Source: Acanthopleura granulata
Lineage: Eukaryota > Mollusca > Polyplacophora > Chitonida > Chitonidae
DNA: 64,000 bases
Direction: 5' to 3'
Assembly: GCA_016165875.1 (NCBI GenBank)
Contig: JABBOT010000006.1
Coordinates: forward strand, 1,637,438 to 1,701,437
Shown here piece by piece: positions 1 through 64,000 of the stretch (its first letter is position 1; every line of letters begins with the position of its first letter). A model generated the notes under the pieces. That model was not told where the DNA came from. It saw nothing but the letters and a program-made list of their open reading frames with translations, and did not search any database. Both the position numbers and the translations under genes were made by a program.

Positions 1-324
1 AATTAATACCGAAATGGTTCTTTCATTAAAATCAATTATTTATTTATTTCTTTCACAAATTTTTGTTTAGTGCCATAATCAAGACCTTTTCATCTGTACA
101 ATGACTGTCACTTTTAAGGAAACCAGATAACCCGGACTAAACCACCAGCCTTTTGGCAAGTTACTGACGAACCTTCCCACGTCGATTTCATATACAACAT
201 GCAGTTTTTAATACACACTCCAGGACGAAGCAACACATGCATGTGTTTATATGGATATGTATGAGATGTAATACAGGATTTCACTATGGTAACATGCAGG
301 CATCCAAGTCACAAGGACTGAACA

Positions 325-521
325 ACCCCATGCAGTTCAAGCCCAGCACATGTTGGCTTCCTCTCCAGTCTTATGTGGGACAGTGTGCCAGCATCTTCCA
401 GATGGTTGAGGATTCCCCCGTGCCCTGCCCGGTTTCTTCCCACCATAATGCTGGCCGCCATCACGTAAGTGATATATTCTTGACTATGACGTAAAATACT
501 GATCAAATAAATAAATAAATC
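325..521 (+). mobile_element. tRNA-derived SINE (V-SINE/RUDI-like), body and tail
   Basis: Shares the family body: GTTCAAGCCCAGC box, then CCCGGTTTCTTCCCACCATAA, GCTGGCCGCC, ATATTCTTGA, and a tail GATCAAATAAATAAATAAAT. The tRNA-like head is mostly lost. Lies in the MYO5 intron left of exon 31. Confidence 0.8.
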
Positions 522-534
522 CCTTGCATTTTAC

Positions 535-660
535 TAACACCTGTATGATATTTGACAAAGGATTTCCTCGGTGGGTGGGTTACACCAGGATCTGAACTCA
601 AATCTCCATGAATCTCCCAAGTCCAGCTTTCTACCAAGTGAGCTGAAGGGGAGTTCTCGC
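535..660 (-). mobile_element. tRNA-derived SINE fragment, different family
   Basis: On the minus strand a tRNA-like segment reads AGCTCACTTGGTAGAAAGC (A-box-like) followed about 30 bases later by GATTTGAGTTCAGATCC (B-box-like). Body differs from the common SINE in this window. Too diverged to be a functional tRNA. Confidence 0.45.
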
Positions 661-1148
661 CAGTTATAAATGCTGGTGTAATGTTCATGGTAGACTGATA
701 TGCTACATTTACACATCGGGCTCTTGGAGGAGGAGATCCCAGCACCACTGGGTAGAAGGGTCTCATTCACACAGCAGAATGATCCAATGGCTACCCATGA
801 AAATGGTGCAGCAGCTTTGTTCAATGTCGAGACGCCATCTTTCTTTTTGGCACCACACAAAAAATGTCCTCCAAAGAAGAGGTTGTGAGGCTTGTGGCCA
901 CCTTTTTTCATAATCTTGTGTAATCGTTACATACATGTATGGCCTGGCAACATCTTCAGTATTAAATAGTCCCAAACAGAACATCAAGAATTCACGACTT
1001 CTGCAAAACTTCATGAAACAAATTTTCTTGTAATTTTCCTACTGGAAATTTCCTAGTGGAATTATTTGTCTAAACACTGGTACTTCAATGTCAAATGTAA
1101 GTATGCTGAAGGCATGCTGCAATTAAGTTTGTGTGTCAAAAAAGATCA

Positions 1149-1467
1149 TTTGCATGTGGAAAACCTATTTGGAGCAGATGTGTTGTAAGCTGTAAATGTG
1201 AAATTTTCTTTGTAATCAGCTTCAAAAATTCTATCAGTATTCATTGACACCAGAATTTTTGCACGTGCTATTTTGAAACTATTTGTTACTGTCTCCTTGG
1301 CACAAGATGACATTTGGACATCAAGCACAGACTGCCTGCCATATGACATTTGAACAGTCATGCTCATTTCATTTTGTAATGCGTAACAACCTAACGTCTG
1401 TATATCAAAGGGATACAGAACTGTCCCTGATTGGTTGACAACAGAGATGGGATCTCCTGGGTCAAAG
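1149..1467 (-). other. Unrecognised exon-like open frame in the MYO5 intron
   Basis: After a good acceptor-like context (pyrimidine-rich tract ending CCCAG at 1468-1472) the minus strand stays open for about 106 codons to a TGA at 1146-1148. It reads, for example, GDPISVVNQSGTVLYPFDIQ and KENFTFTAYNTSAPNRFSTC, with four cysteines and three N-glycosylation sequons (NQS, NFT, NTS), as in a secreted or extracellular domain. It has no similarity I recognise and does not look like myosin tail. It could be a terminal exon of a nested gene, a retroposed fragment, or chance. Confidence 0.3.
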
Positions 1468-1914
1468 GAGAAGAAAAACATGAAAATGATGCAAGAATCA
1501 CATGAAAGAGGATAAAAGTTTATTTGCAAATATGGTCTTTAATATTTTTTTAAAGAGAAGAAGAGTATTTGAAAATATTTTTGTTTGGTGGGTATTTGGG
1601 ACCAACTTTTGTATTTGTTGTCATAGCAAAATAATGTTCTAAATAAGAATGTGATGCATGTCTAATTAAATTATTTGAATGCAAATGTGTTGATTATATC
1701 CAAACATACGCATATAAACTGAATTATGATAATATTTATGAATATATTAAAAATATAAATATGATCCAATTCCAGGTTTAATGCATTTGTTAGCTAAAAT
1801 GGACAAATTGTAGTGCAAAAATATTTATTAAACATGTGTTACATCCTCATTTATAACTTTATTACACAAAGATTATATTTATCAAAAAGTGGTACCAAAT
1901 ACACACCATACAAA

Positions 1915-2060
1915 AATTATTTTCAAGTGTCCTTTTCTCCTGACAGAGAAATGAAAAAAAAATACTCAAGACCACATTTACAACCAGCTTTTCGTACTCT
2001 TTCATCTGAACTTCATGTAATTTTTATGTTCGCTCCACCTTTAAGGAATACATCCCTGAC
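1915..2060. repeat. Dispersed repeat E, copy 1
   Basis: TTATTTTCAAGTGTCCTTTT, GACCACATTTACAA, TACTCTTTCATCTGA and TCGCTCCACCTTTAAG recur with small changes at 58085-58230 in the same orientation. Nature unknown. Confidence 0.6.
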
Positions 2061-2573
2061 CAAGGCTGGCCAAATGTTCTGTACCTAAAATCCAGTTTAA
2101 GCTAAGTACAACATGGACCTGGTTACCTCTCACACCAACTGATCAGTCAAGATTCTGTATTCCTTTAAAGCACATGCTAATGGAAGGCTTATTTCATTTA
2201 ATACATGTAGCACACAATCATTACATAACAGGGTTGAGGATTGGTCATTTGTTAGTAGAGGGAGTGTGCAATTCAACAACCAAACAAAACACCTGTAACA
2301 TCTCACCCTCTTACTCTTGGAGGTTTTATCTCGCCTGTTATTGGTCTGTAATGAAGTCCAGTTTTTTGTCTTGTACAACTATATCATGGTTTATGCTAGT
2401 CTATTGTAAAAATACTCCAGCAGCATTTCAAGAAGCTGACAATTGTTTTCCAAGATTTTAACCAGAACTACAAGTTATTTCAGGATGTTCAAAGCACTTT
2501 TTTGTACATCGGTATATAGAGTTATTCTACTTTAACAAAGATTTAACATACTTCCTCTGCCTAGTATTATCAT

Positions 2574-2736
2574 AAGCCTACAAATAAGTGCCTGACATTT
2601 CTGAAAACACGTCTTTCTTGTGAGTGGTATGACTCAAGTGAACCTTGTCCAGTACAATGTAACATGGAAAACATGGTCATACCTCTTTGTCCAAACTTTG
2701 TTTCAAAAATGTCAGGCACCTATTTGCAGGTTTGTT
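2574..2736. mobile_element. Short inverted-repeat (MITE-like) element A, copy 1
   Basis: Ends are inverted copies: left ACAAATAAGTGCCTGACATT, right AATGTCAGGCACCTATTTGC. Internal inverted pair GGTATGAC and GTCATACC and core AACATGGAAAACATGGTCAT. About 160 bp, no coding capacity; likely a non-autonomous DNA transposon of unknown superfamily. No clear target-site duplication. Confidence 0.7.
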
Positions 2737-3178
2737 ATCAGTGACCTTGTGTTCATAAACACTTGTTTAAAACAACAACTTTATACAATCCTTTGCAGAA
2801 AAACTTAAGAAGCATCCAGAGTCAAACTGTGCTGATTTTTTTCATCACATTTAGCCATGGACCCCAAAACGGCAAAACCAGAAGACATATGATTTCTGTA
2901 CATGTAGTTATAATTAGCCTATAAATGTAATATATATAAGTGTTCAAATTCTTCTGATTTTTCTGTATTTACTCTACGGCGAAGCACCAGAATTAGACGT
3001 CTCTCCATTCCTGAATCACATCACCAGCTCAACCAATCAGCAAGTCATACACAGGACTGATAGTTGACATAGTTGACCCTATTTGATATGTACATTTTCT
3101 GGGTACAGGACAGATTCTAGTGCTGAAAACTGGCATCCATCACCAGCAGTACATGTCCATGGTCTAATAACCATAGAA

Positions 3179-3264
3179 GGTTAACATTTATTTGTGACTA
3201 GGTTCACATGCATTTGTGGCTAGGTTAACATGTATTTCTGGCTAGGTTAACAATTATTTCTGGC
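3179..3264. repeat. 28-bp tandem repeat, 3 units
   Basis: Unit GGCTAGGTTAACATGTATTT plus CTGG, imperfect. Next to exon 31 on its downstream side. Confidence 0.75.
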
Positions 3265-3447
3265 AGTTAAATACCTAACTCGGAGATCACTGGTTTGTCA
3301 GGCTCAAAACCCGAAGTACGTCTCATCCCATTCACGCCACTAGAATTTGTGCTGTAGCCTACCCAGAAAGTGTGTGTCTCAAACTAACCATATAACACTA
3401 TTTAAATACCAAAAACTAAAAGGACACTGTCCGTTTCTTGCACTGAC

Positions 3448-56424
<52,977 letters not shown>

Positions 56425-56443
56425 TTTCACCCCGTCCAAACCT

Positions 56444-56461
56444 CTATGGTACCAAAATCAT
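56444..56461 (-). promoter_or_regulatory. Possible 5-codon upstream ORF before MYO5 start
   Basis: On the minus strand an ATG at 56461-56459 opens ATG ATT TTG GTA CCA TAG, ending 20 bases before the MYO5 start codon and out of frame with it. It matters only if transcription starts above 56461, which the sequence does not show. Confidence 0.25.
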
Positions 56462-57159
56462 ATCACAGGCCAGGAATATTTTAGATCCATCCAAAGGAAG
56501 TGTTTTTCTCCCTTTCTTGAATAGTTAATTTTCACCACCTTTCCGTTTTCCGCCCACCTTGACGGTATAAGATATACACAAGAGTTACTTCCCTTCGTTG
56601 TCCCTGACGCAAACTCCCAGCTTTCTTCACAAATCCAAACGCACTTAGTTACAATATAATCGAATTATAGCATTATTTATTCATGAATAGTTAACACTGA
56701 TATGACATAATACTGACATTATTCATAAATTTATTATCACAATGCTGATAGAAGGCTTTGTTTCCTCTAGTTTTATTTTTATTGTTGTTGTTTTTTTTTT
56801 TGTTTTTGTTTTTTTTTAGATCACATTGTTTCCATGAATGCTAATTATACAAGCCTTTTACATGTAGGTGAGCTAAAAACTGGCGAACTTACATTTATAT
56901 GTGTTCAGCCGTCAGTGCTGAGCGCCTGGCGCATTTAAGTTTATTGGGATGACTGAGTTCCTTATACGCCAGTTGGCCTAATGCGCATCAGTACAAACAT
57001 GCACGAATTCCAAACGTACCGTATAACCCTTGAATAGGCCTACATGTATATAGGTTATAGGCCTGTCAACGTAACTTACAGTAAATGTACACAATGGCTC
57101 GGAGGCAGGAGCTGTAGGCCTAAACACACATGTATACGATAGTCCCATATATGCATCTG

Positions 57160-57215
57160 GAGTATTCTTGAAACATCAATCAATTAATAAAAATAAATAA
57201 ATGAATAAAAATACA
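57160..57215 (+). mobile_element. SINE tail remnant
   Basis: GAGTATTCTTGAAACATCAA then TCAATTAATAAAAATAAAT: the common SINE tail without its CGTAAAACA part. Confidence 0.5.
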
Positions 57216-57739
57216 TAAAAAAATAAACATATCTATGTTGTTTTATTTTCTTTCACTCATGTTTGCATACATACATGTATATATGCAGTCTATAACAAAG
57301 ACATTTCCTCGGAATACCTAATTACAGCTTAAGGCAATAATGCTAATTTAGGTGTCAAATTAGGTAAACTATTGCTGTGAGCAAATTAGGTGAAATACTG
57401 ATTTTCAATAAATATGAATGAATGCTTCATTAACTGCCTGACTGCTTCTTTTGTTTCATTTTCCTTCTGTGTGTGGTTAGGTGCATGTTTGCTTTAAGCC
57501 TATATATAGGGCATTAAGGCTTCAAATTATTCACCCGTTTATATACTGGCCTACTTTCACACATCTGGCTAACAAGTATCAAAGACTAGCGTATACAGCA
57601 TGAAGGTAAACGCAGAGCACCAACATCAGCTATATACTGTTAGTTGGGAAATGGTCACGCCCGTGAATAAATCGGTGAAATCAGGCCACTTGTCAGTTTA
57701 CAGTTAGACTGAATACACTTATACATGTGTTTTATTTAT

Positions 57740-57990
57740 TCGCTTAATTGTTGTTTAAAGCCGTTCTCAACAATTTGTCACTTAATTATACTGATGACTG
57801 TTAGGTGTTGTGTTAGGCAATTTACTGACGAAATTTTCCGAGTGTGACGTACAGAAATGCACACTATGTAGACATGTGGTCCTCAACGATTGCCAGATTT
57901 ACTTCCGCAAAATGTTCCACTTGCACCTTTGGCCATTTATTGTCACCAAGGCCTCGTGAACACTGAGAGCTGGACGGAAATCTGCAAATT
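57740..57990. repeat. Dispersed repeat H, longest copy
   Basis: Begins TTATTTATTCGCTTAATTGT and includes GCAATTTACTGACGAAATTT, GTGTGACGTACAGAAATGCA, TTGTCACCAAGGCC; partner of 36745-36900. Confidence 0.45.
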
Positions 57991-58084
57991 GAATGTCCAG
58001 CTGATATGCTTTGGATGGAAGTCGTTGGAGGACATCTGTCTATAAACTGTACCCCGCTGCCTCGCCCTGTACCTGTACTAGAAA

Positions 58085-58230
58085 GGTCAAGTTATTTTCA
58101 AGTGTCTTTTTCTCCTTACAGAAAATTCGAAAAAAATATTGACGACCACATTTACAAGTAACTTTTCGCACTCTTTCATCTCATTTTGATATGAGTTTTA
58201 TGTTTTCTCCACCTTTGAGCATAAAGCATG
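58085..58230. repeat. Dispersed repeat E, copy 2
   Basis: AGTTATTTTCAAGTGTCTTT, GACCACATTTACAAGTAAC, CACTCTTTCATCTCA and TTCTCCACCTTTGAGC match copy 1, 56 kb away. Confidence 0.6.
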
Positions 58231-58539
58231 CATCAGTTAAGCAATTAACCACTCAACCATGGCCTGCTTCCTTAATTATGTTATAATCAGATATTTTTGA
58301 AGACGTTGCCATCTAGTTTATTACCAAATGGCGATGGTTTACCCATGCAGACCCGTATATGTGAAGTCAAGGAGTCCTTATTAGGCCTATAAGCCGTAGT
58401 GAAATTATAACAAAGTAACTTTTTAAAAAGCTTGTCCTTTGTAATTAAAGTGAACAGTATCTTATTTACATTTAAAGAGTCAAATTGAGAGCTTGTTTGT
58501 CATTGTCAAATTATTACAATACACTATTTAAACGACGAA

Positions 58540-58730
58540 TTGTCAGGGGTAATTTAATTGACGGTTTAATCGATGGGTGTACAATGGTTAGTTGGTGTGT
58601 GTATAACGATGTTATTGATGGGTGTATAACGGTGTAATCGATGGGAGTATGGTGTAATTTATGGTGTATATAACGGTGTAATTGATGGATGTATACAAGA
58701 GTAATTGACGGGTGTATAATGGTGTACTTT
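58540..58730. repeat. Degenerate GTGTATAACGGTGTAAT repeat
   Basis: About seven imperfect units of 25 bp with TGATGGGTGTATAA, in the upstream region. Confidence 0.75.
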
Positions 58731-59199
58731 TGTTAAATAACACGATTGTCGGATTTATTCATATTAGCCCTGGATAAAGGCCAGCGATTAACAATTAACA
58801 TATGATCAAGCAACAAGGGGCGAAAAAGTATCGATTTAATGCTTTTGAAAGAGTAATTATGCAGTGATGGGCGATTTCGTACAACTGCAATGTATGTATT
58901 TTAGCTATAATTGCATTAAGTTGATGTAATTTCACACTAAGACGCGAACATGCCCAGGGTTCAAAATGTTTCGTTGCAATGTATGTGAAACCGAAACGAA
59001 AACAATTGGTAATTAGAGCTGAGATGAGTTGTCAGTTTTATACTGAGGTGTGTGTGAGACTTTTAATTGATTCTTACACATGTATACAGGCTGGTACATG
59101 TATTGCAGAAACATGAGCGTGTATACGGCATGCACACTTTCTGAAGACATTCTGGTCTAGATGTATCGGATAATGTATTCAACATCCCGCATACTGGGT

Positions 59200-59467
59200 A
59201 GTATTTATTAATTTATTTGATTGGTGTTTTACGCTGTGCTCAAGAATATTTCACTTATATGACGACGGCCAGCATCAAAGGGGGAGGAAATCGGGCAGAT
59301 CCAGGGAGAAACCCACAACCATCCGCAAGTAGCTGGAGGAACTTCCCACGTACGACAGGAGAGGAAGCCAGCGTGAGCTGTGCTTGAACTCACAGCGATC
59401 GCATTGATGAGAGGCACTGAGTCACCACACTGCACTAGCGCACTAACAGCTCGGTCAAGGGGGCCCC
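59200..59467 (-). mobile_element. SINE (V-SINE/RUDI-like), full length with probable target-site duplication
   Basis: Tail TTTGATTGGTGTTTTACGCT, body GGGGGAGGAAATCGGG, box GCTTGAACTCACAGCGATCG, head complement GCACTAGCGCACTAACAGC and GGGGGCCCC. Flanks CATACTGGGTA (59190-59200) and CATACCGGATA (59467-59477) match at 9 of 11 bases, a likely target-site duplication. Confidence 0.9.
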
Positions 59468-59984
59468 ATACCGGATAATAGACGGGCTATATTAATATAT
59501 TTGCTTCTTTACACGTCAGTCCATTATTATATTGATGTAACAAGTCTTGCAGAAACAAGGGCGTCAATACACATTGCCGATAACATCTCCAGGTGGTCTG
59601 GACATTTGATGGATATGCCTATCTCAGAGTCATATCTATAAGGTGATATACACACAGGATGCTCTCACTTTATTAGCTCTGCTTATTGACCGAATACATT
59701 CTTAATTGGTCATACATGCTGTGTAATCTGGAAATGCGATACCGATTACAAGAGCAAATACTTGACCTTTGGCTCAGGGTAACTTTATTTTAGTCCCATA
59801 CACGTCATCCAGTGGGCTTATGGCTCAGGCTTATGTCACGTGCGGGTTAAGGTCACGTGACGGACACATTTATCGGAATGTATACTACACAGAAGATACA
59901 CTGAAATCCGCATAGGAAGGTACGTGTTAGCGCCATTTTAAATCGATCAATTAACAACAATATATTCACATTTTCGATACCAGT

Positions 59985-60600
59985 AAAACGAAATACACAT
60001 ACGGTTAGCAGCTTTTATACTGATTGGATGTTATTCGAGATCCCAGTAAGGAATAACGTGTTTGCAAGACATCAATCAACCATTCCATATTTCCGTCTCA
60101 ACGTGGTTGCATGAGAATCACAAACAATGTCCTAGCACGATGTTCGATATTTGAGTAAGGAAAAACAAATGTAGCAACAGTTTTTATCTTATTAGCACGT
60201 TTCCCCGGGCTCTGTCCGGTTTTCTCCAACCACAATGCTGGCTGCCGTCGTATAAGTGAAATATTCTTGAGTACGGCGCGTATAACACCAACCATATAAA
60301 TAAATTAGTAAATTAATTAATACTAGCACGTTAACCGAGATCCGAACAACGAAATACGTGTCAGCATGACATGAAATAAATCGACCCATATCCATTCATA
60401 AGTTCGTTACACGATATTCAAAGTTTGAATAAGGAAAAGCGACTGGGCTGCTGGCTTCTTTGTTGCTAGCACGATTTTCGAGATTCGAATAACAAAAAAA
60501 CGAAATACTGCGCTAAATCCTAGTCTGCTATCAGGTTGTTCGAAATTTGAATAACGAAAAACGTCCTTGCATGATATCTGTAAAAGGAATATGGTTGTAC
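59985..60600. repeat. Degenerate tandem repeat with TTCGAnATTnGAATAACGAAA units
   Basis: About seven diverged units around TAGCACGATTTTCGAGATTC and GAATAACGAAAAACG, split by a SINE at 60202-60323. Confidence 0.55.
60202..60323 (+). mobile_element. 5'-truncated SINE with 9-bp direct flanks
   Basis: GGGCTCTGTCCGGTTTTCTC, GCTGGCTGCCGTCGTATAAG and tail CACCAACCATATAAATAAAT. TAGCACGTT flanks both sides (60193-60201 and 60324-60332), as expected for target-primed insertion, though TAGCAC also recurs in the surrounding degenerate repeat. Confidence 0.82.
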
Positions 60601-61351
60601 CTCCCGGTCTCCCTGTCAGTACGGCGTTACATACCAATCAATCAGAAGTGAGAGGAGTCGGTGAAGTATTCTAGGCTTCACAAAAGCGGTAAAAAGAGAA
60701 CGGGAAGAAATAAACAAGAGAATGTGTCTTATAGTTGCACAGAGATGTGATTCCATTGGATTCCGAAGCCAAGTCGCACGAACTTACGTTGTGCGCTTAA
60801 TCCGTCATTCAGTAAATAGCTTGCTTTTGATTTAGTTGGGAGTGACTTCGTAGTCCATCGCTGACCAATTTCAACAAAGATAAATAAGATATCAGGAGTT
60901 AAACAAGGATCAAATAAATAAATAAAACAAACTATCGTCACTAAATCAGTGAAACAGCTGTATATTGCAACAAATAAATAAACCAAAAATTATACTGGTT
61001 AAAACAATTTTACAAAATGTTCATAGTGAAATTTATGTCAGGCGAAATTACGCCTTGGACACAGACTTCCATGATGAAGAAAGTATATCAATAGCGAAAT
61101 AGCATTTGAATTCGTCACAAAGTATAGATGAATCCGAACTATATAGACAAAATAGCAAAAACGAATGTTAAATATGTAAATAATTTATTTGTTCGTTTTT
61201 TCATCAATAAACGATTGTCCTTTTCCATATTCGATCTCCAGTTGGTGTATGCAACCTCTGCTTAAGGGGGCATAACTTCGCTGAGCACAACGCTGACGGA
61301 ACATCCCTGTACTAAGCGGGCCTCTCTTGTATCCCATTGCAAAAAATGTCA

Positions 61352-61540
61352 TATTTATTTATCCACTTGAATGGTGTGTTACGCCGTACTCAAGTGTATT
61401 TAACTTAGAAAACGGCGGTCAGCATTATGGTGGAGAGAAACATGGCTGAGCCAGGGGGAAAACCACGAGGTTGCTGGCGGACCTTCACACGTACGAAGAG
61501 AGAGGGTGAAGCCAGCATGAGCCGGACCTGAACAGTGACT
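61352..61540 (-). mobile_element. SINE fragment
   Basis: GTTACGCCGTACTCAAGTGT, GCATTATGGTGGAGAGAAAC, TTGCTGGCGGACCTTCACAC and AGCCAGCATGAGCCGGACCT; head missing. Confidence 0.82.
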
Positions 61541-62107
61541 TTTGCGTAACTCCCTTTATGTTCTTAACTGTTGAACGTCACAAAAGGAGATATACGACAA
61601 GTATTGGTCCACACACTACTGAGAACTCTTACTGATGAAACATAAGCTATTATAGCGATAAAACCACAACTAGAAGAGATTAGAAGTCTGTAGGTTATAT
61701 CTTATACGAGGTGACCGGAGCGCTTGGGGTGAACAAGCGACCTTTGGTAAGTTGGTGACCACATTTCCCACGAACGGCGACATACATACATAAACTCATT
61801 TATTTTGGGCATGCCTGGTGGAAGGGCCATCGCACATGGGTCGTCGAACGCGTATTGTCATCAAAGCCTGATCACAGCGAAAGCCGATCCATGTATCCAT
61901 ACAGTCCCTATTCCAGGCCTTCAAGTGACTCCATTGTTTTTTCCACTTTGCTAATGTTCCAATTTTTTGTTCCGAACCTCCTATGTTTGGAATTTTTAGG
62001 AGAATAGCTGAGAGTGTTTGTGTTACCAGCAGCGCTCGTCGGACACCCTTGAACGGGACCACCTTGTTTGCCCTCGTCCTTTGGCAACACTTTGAATTTC
62101 TGTGGAT

Positions 62108-62195
62108 TTTTTTTTTATTTGATGGATGTTTTACGTGGTATTTTAGAACATACTTATACAACGGCGACCAGCATTGTGGTGGGAGGAAACCGTTG
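62108..62195 (-). mobile_element. SINE fragment (tail and start of body)
   Basis: TTTATTTGATGGATGTTTTA, ACAACGGCGACCAGCATTGT and GGTGGGAGGAAACCG, ending abruptly. Confidence 0.75.
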
Positions 62196-62486
62196 AGTAA
62201 CAACGCATGTTAATGTCGAAATTTGGCAAAAAATGAGGACATCCATATTAAAGTGTCCGTCATGCTGCGCTGGCAACACAAAAATTGTCAGCTACCCCTG
62301 AAAAGCTAAAAACACGGAAAATTGTAGGAAATAAAAAAATATATAGGGCACATAGGAGTCACTGGAAGGCCTGCCGATCCAGAGCCAGGCAAACGACAGC
62401 TCGCTCCGATCGTGTGATCTTATTGGCCAAGCGACAGAGGTCTCCTGGATGTACACAGCATCCGTCTTATGGAATCGACTCCTCGA

Positions 62487-62725
62487 TGTTATTTATTTGA
62501 TTGGTGTTTTAAGCTAATAATATTCCATTTGAATGACGACTGCCTGCATTCTGGTGGGAAGAAAACCAGCAGAGGCCAAAAAAAACCCAGTGGTATCTGC
62601 AGGTTGCCACAGACTTTCCCCTCATACGGCGACCGGAGAGGAAGAGAGCATCAGTTATAGAACTGCACTTACCGCGACCGTATTGGTGAAAGGCACCTGG
62701 GTCAAGCTGTGTATAGCGGGATACC
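62487..62725 (-). mobile_element. SINE (V-SINE/RUDI-like), diverged
   Basis: TTATTTGATTGGTGTTTTAA, TTCTGGTGGGAAGAAAACCA, TATCTGCAGGTTGCCACAGA, CCGGAGAGGAAGAGAGCA and GGCACCTGGGTCAAGCTGTG. Confidence 0.8.
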
Positions 62726-64000
62726 CCCTTATTATGAACAGTGTGTATTCACAGCTGGTAATGGTGATTAATGAGGTAATCCGCTAACCAGTGGTACCTG
62801 TGCATGCTTGCCTATGCCGACAGAGTGTGCTTTCTGAGATGTAGTGTTGACTAATACCAACCTTGCAAAGAAACCGCTTACTGTACCCATAATTGCGGCA
62901 TATACACATTCAGTTAACTATTTACCCTATCTTATATATCTAAACATTGCATCGTCAGCGAATTTATAGAACTCAAACATGACCAATTTTGGATATTTGT
63001 ACAAAAGGCCCATGTATTTTAAATGGGCAAATTTATGGATTTTCAATCGTCATTTAAAAAACAAACTGAGTCACTGTACCCTTATTCCATCAGTGCCAGG
63101 TAAATGCTACGAACTAATGATTTCTAAAAAATATAACTTTGAAGAACTACGTTGACCGGAAAATGTACAAAAAAGTATCAACAATAGATGAATAAGTAAT
63201 GCTGATGATTGGAGTTTTTAACTTAAAACAGAAAAGTGCTATTAATGTGATTTAAATGCCCATATTGATTCATGACTGTGACCTTACTAAATATGTGTTG
63301 TGCACAGAATTTGGAGTTCATGTTTTTTTCTATGCGTGCATGATGGGTTCCTTATAGAGGGAGATCAGGCCAAGGCCCACTCCTGCAATCGCTCTGACAC
63401 TTGGCCAGCCACAGAAGGTTCCATTCAGAGTACAAAGGCACAGTGGGTGAGTCTGGACCTGTTCCGGGACTGACCTGGACAGTTGTGCGTCCTTCTATTT
63501 TATCTCCTTATTCTCACCAATAGATCCGTAAGAAACATACAAAATCAGACAATGAGTATGACTGTCAACGACGCTTCACTTTAATATGAAAATAAGTTCC
63601 TTCAGTCTGTTTCTTTTAACTTCGCGCCTACCGACAGCTATCTGTAAAATCACTCATAGCCACTATATTTTAACTTCATCTTCTCTCCCATAATATGGAG
63701 GTCCAACATACCAATGTGTAGAGCTGAAGATATTACAAGTTACTGACTTAGAGGCAAGTTTGGTTGCAACTAGCTTGACATAGTCGGCAAATTAAACGAA
63801 ATAGACCACTTACAGTAAGTTACTTTACCTGGTAGTATAGGATAAAACACACATCGGTTCAATGTATACAAACTGGCGCATGTAGATATATATCTAAAAC
63901 ATTCGTGTTATATACAGATCAATAATGCACCGTGTTTGAGACATGTAACATATGCGAGAAAACAAATCACAAACTTCATACAATGTACTGTTAATCAATC

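Larger units (their letters stand above)
56425..64000. other. Upstream region of MYO5; no gene seen
   Basis: About 7.6 kb beyond the start codon with no coding exon I can support on either strand. It holds the unknown 5' UTR and promoter, a T-rich tract at 56765-56818, several SINE copies (57160-62725), a 1915-2060-type repeat at 58085-58230, and degenerate tandem repeats at 58540-58730 and 59985-60600. No CpG-rich island is obvious by eye. 62726-64000 shows nothing recognisable. Confidence 0.6.

Noticed and set aside
534..911. 125-codon minus-strand open frame rich in Cys and Gly
   Set aside because: Its C-terminal third is the tRNA-like SINE fragment at 535-660; no homology seen in the rest.
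1..3447. Search for the next MYO5 exons (globular tail)
   Set aside because: No minus-strand frame here resembles the expected stalk end or DIL-type tail, so those exons are taken to lie outside the window.
61796..62203. 135-codon minus-strand open frame
   Set aside because: Crosses the SINE fragment at 62108-62195, has no recognisable domain and no splice context; likely chance.

Overview
The window is animal nuclear DNA: AT-rich, intron-dense, and full of short retroposons and tandem repeats. It holds one clearly recognisable gene, the 5' part of a class V unconventional myosin (MYO5, myosin-Va-like), on the minus strand. I could join 31 coding exons, all with GT-AG borders and matching phases. 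They run from the start codon at 56424 down to 3448 and give 4068 nt, exactly 1356 codons. The missing 3' part (end of the coiled coil and the globular cargo-binding tail) must lie beyond the left edge. The many copies of a tRNA-derived SINE (tRNA-like head, body, tail ending near a TAAA/ATTT tract) resemble, from memory, the V-SINE/RUDI elements of molluscs. A mollusc or other lophotrochozoan is therefore the best guess for the host.

Layout, in gene order from right to left. 64000-56500: no gene seen, only SINE copies, degenerate tandem repeats and AT-rich DNA; the promoter should be near the low end. 56424-39149 (exons 1-6): N-terminal SH3-like region and motor up to the P-loop. 38024-26612 (exons 7-20): rest of the motor, including switch I, switch II, the loop 2 region, the SH helices, the converter and IQ1. 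26800-25006 (exons 20-22): six IQ motifs, the light-chain-binding lever arm. 24154-3448 (exons 23-31): coiled-coil dimerisation stalk, separated by two long introns (12774-18176 and 3569-12583). 1-3447: intron, with one unexplained exon-like open frame.

The introns carry at least 20 SINE copies or fragments, two families of short terminal-inverted-repeat elements, several other dispersed repeats, and about 15 minisatellites. The most unusual feature is that several tandem duplications start at or include an exon edge. The exon 2, exon 16 and exon 26 acceptors, the 3' end of exon 20 with a donor, and probably the exon 6 donor are each copied one or more times into the adjacent intron. No RNA gene, CRISPR array or second intact protein-coding gene is supported.
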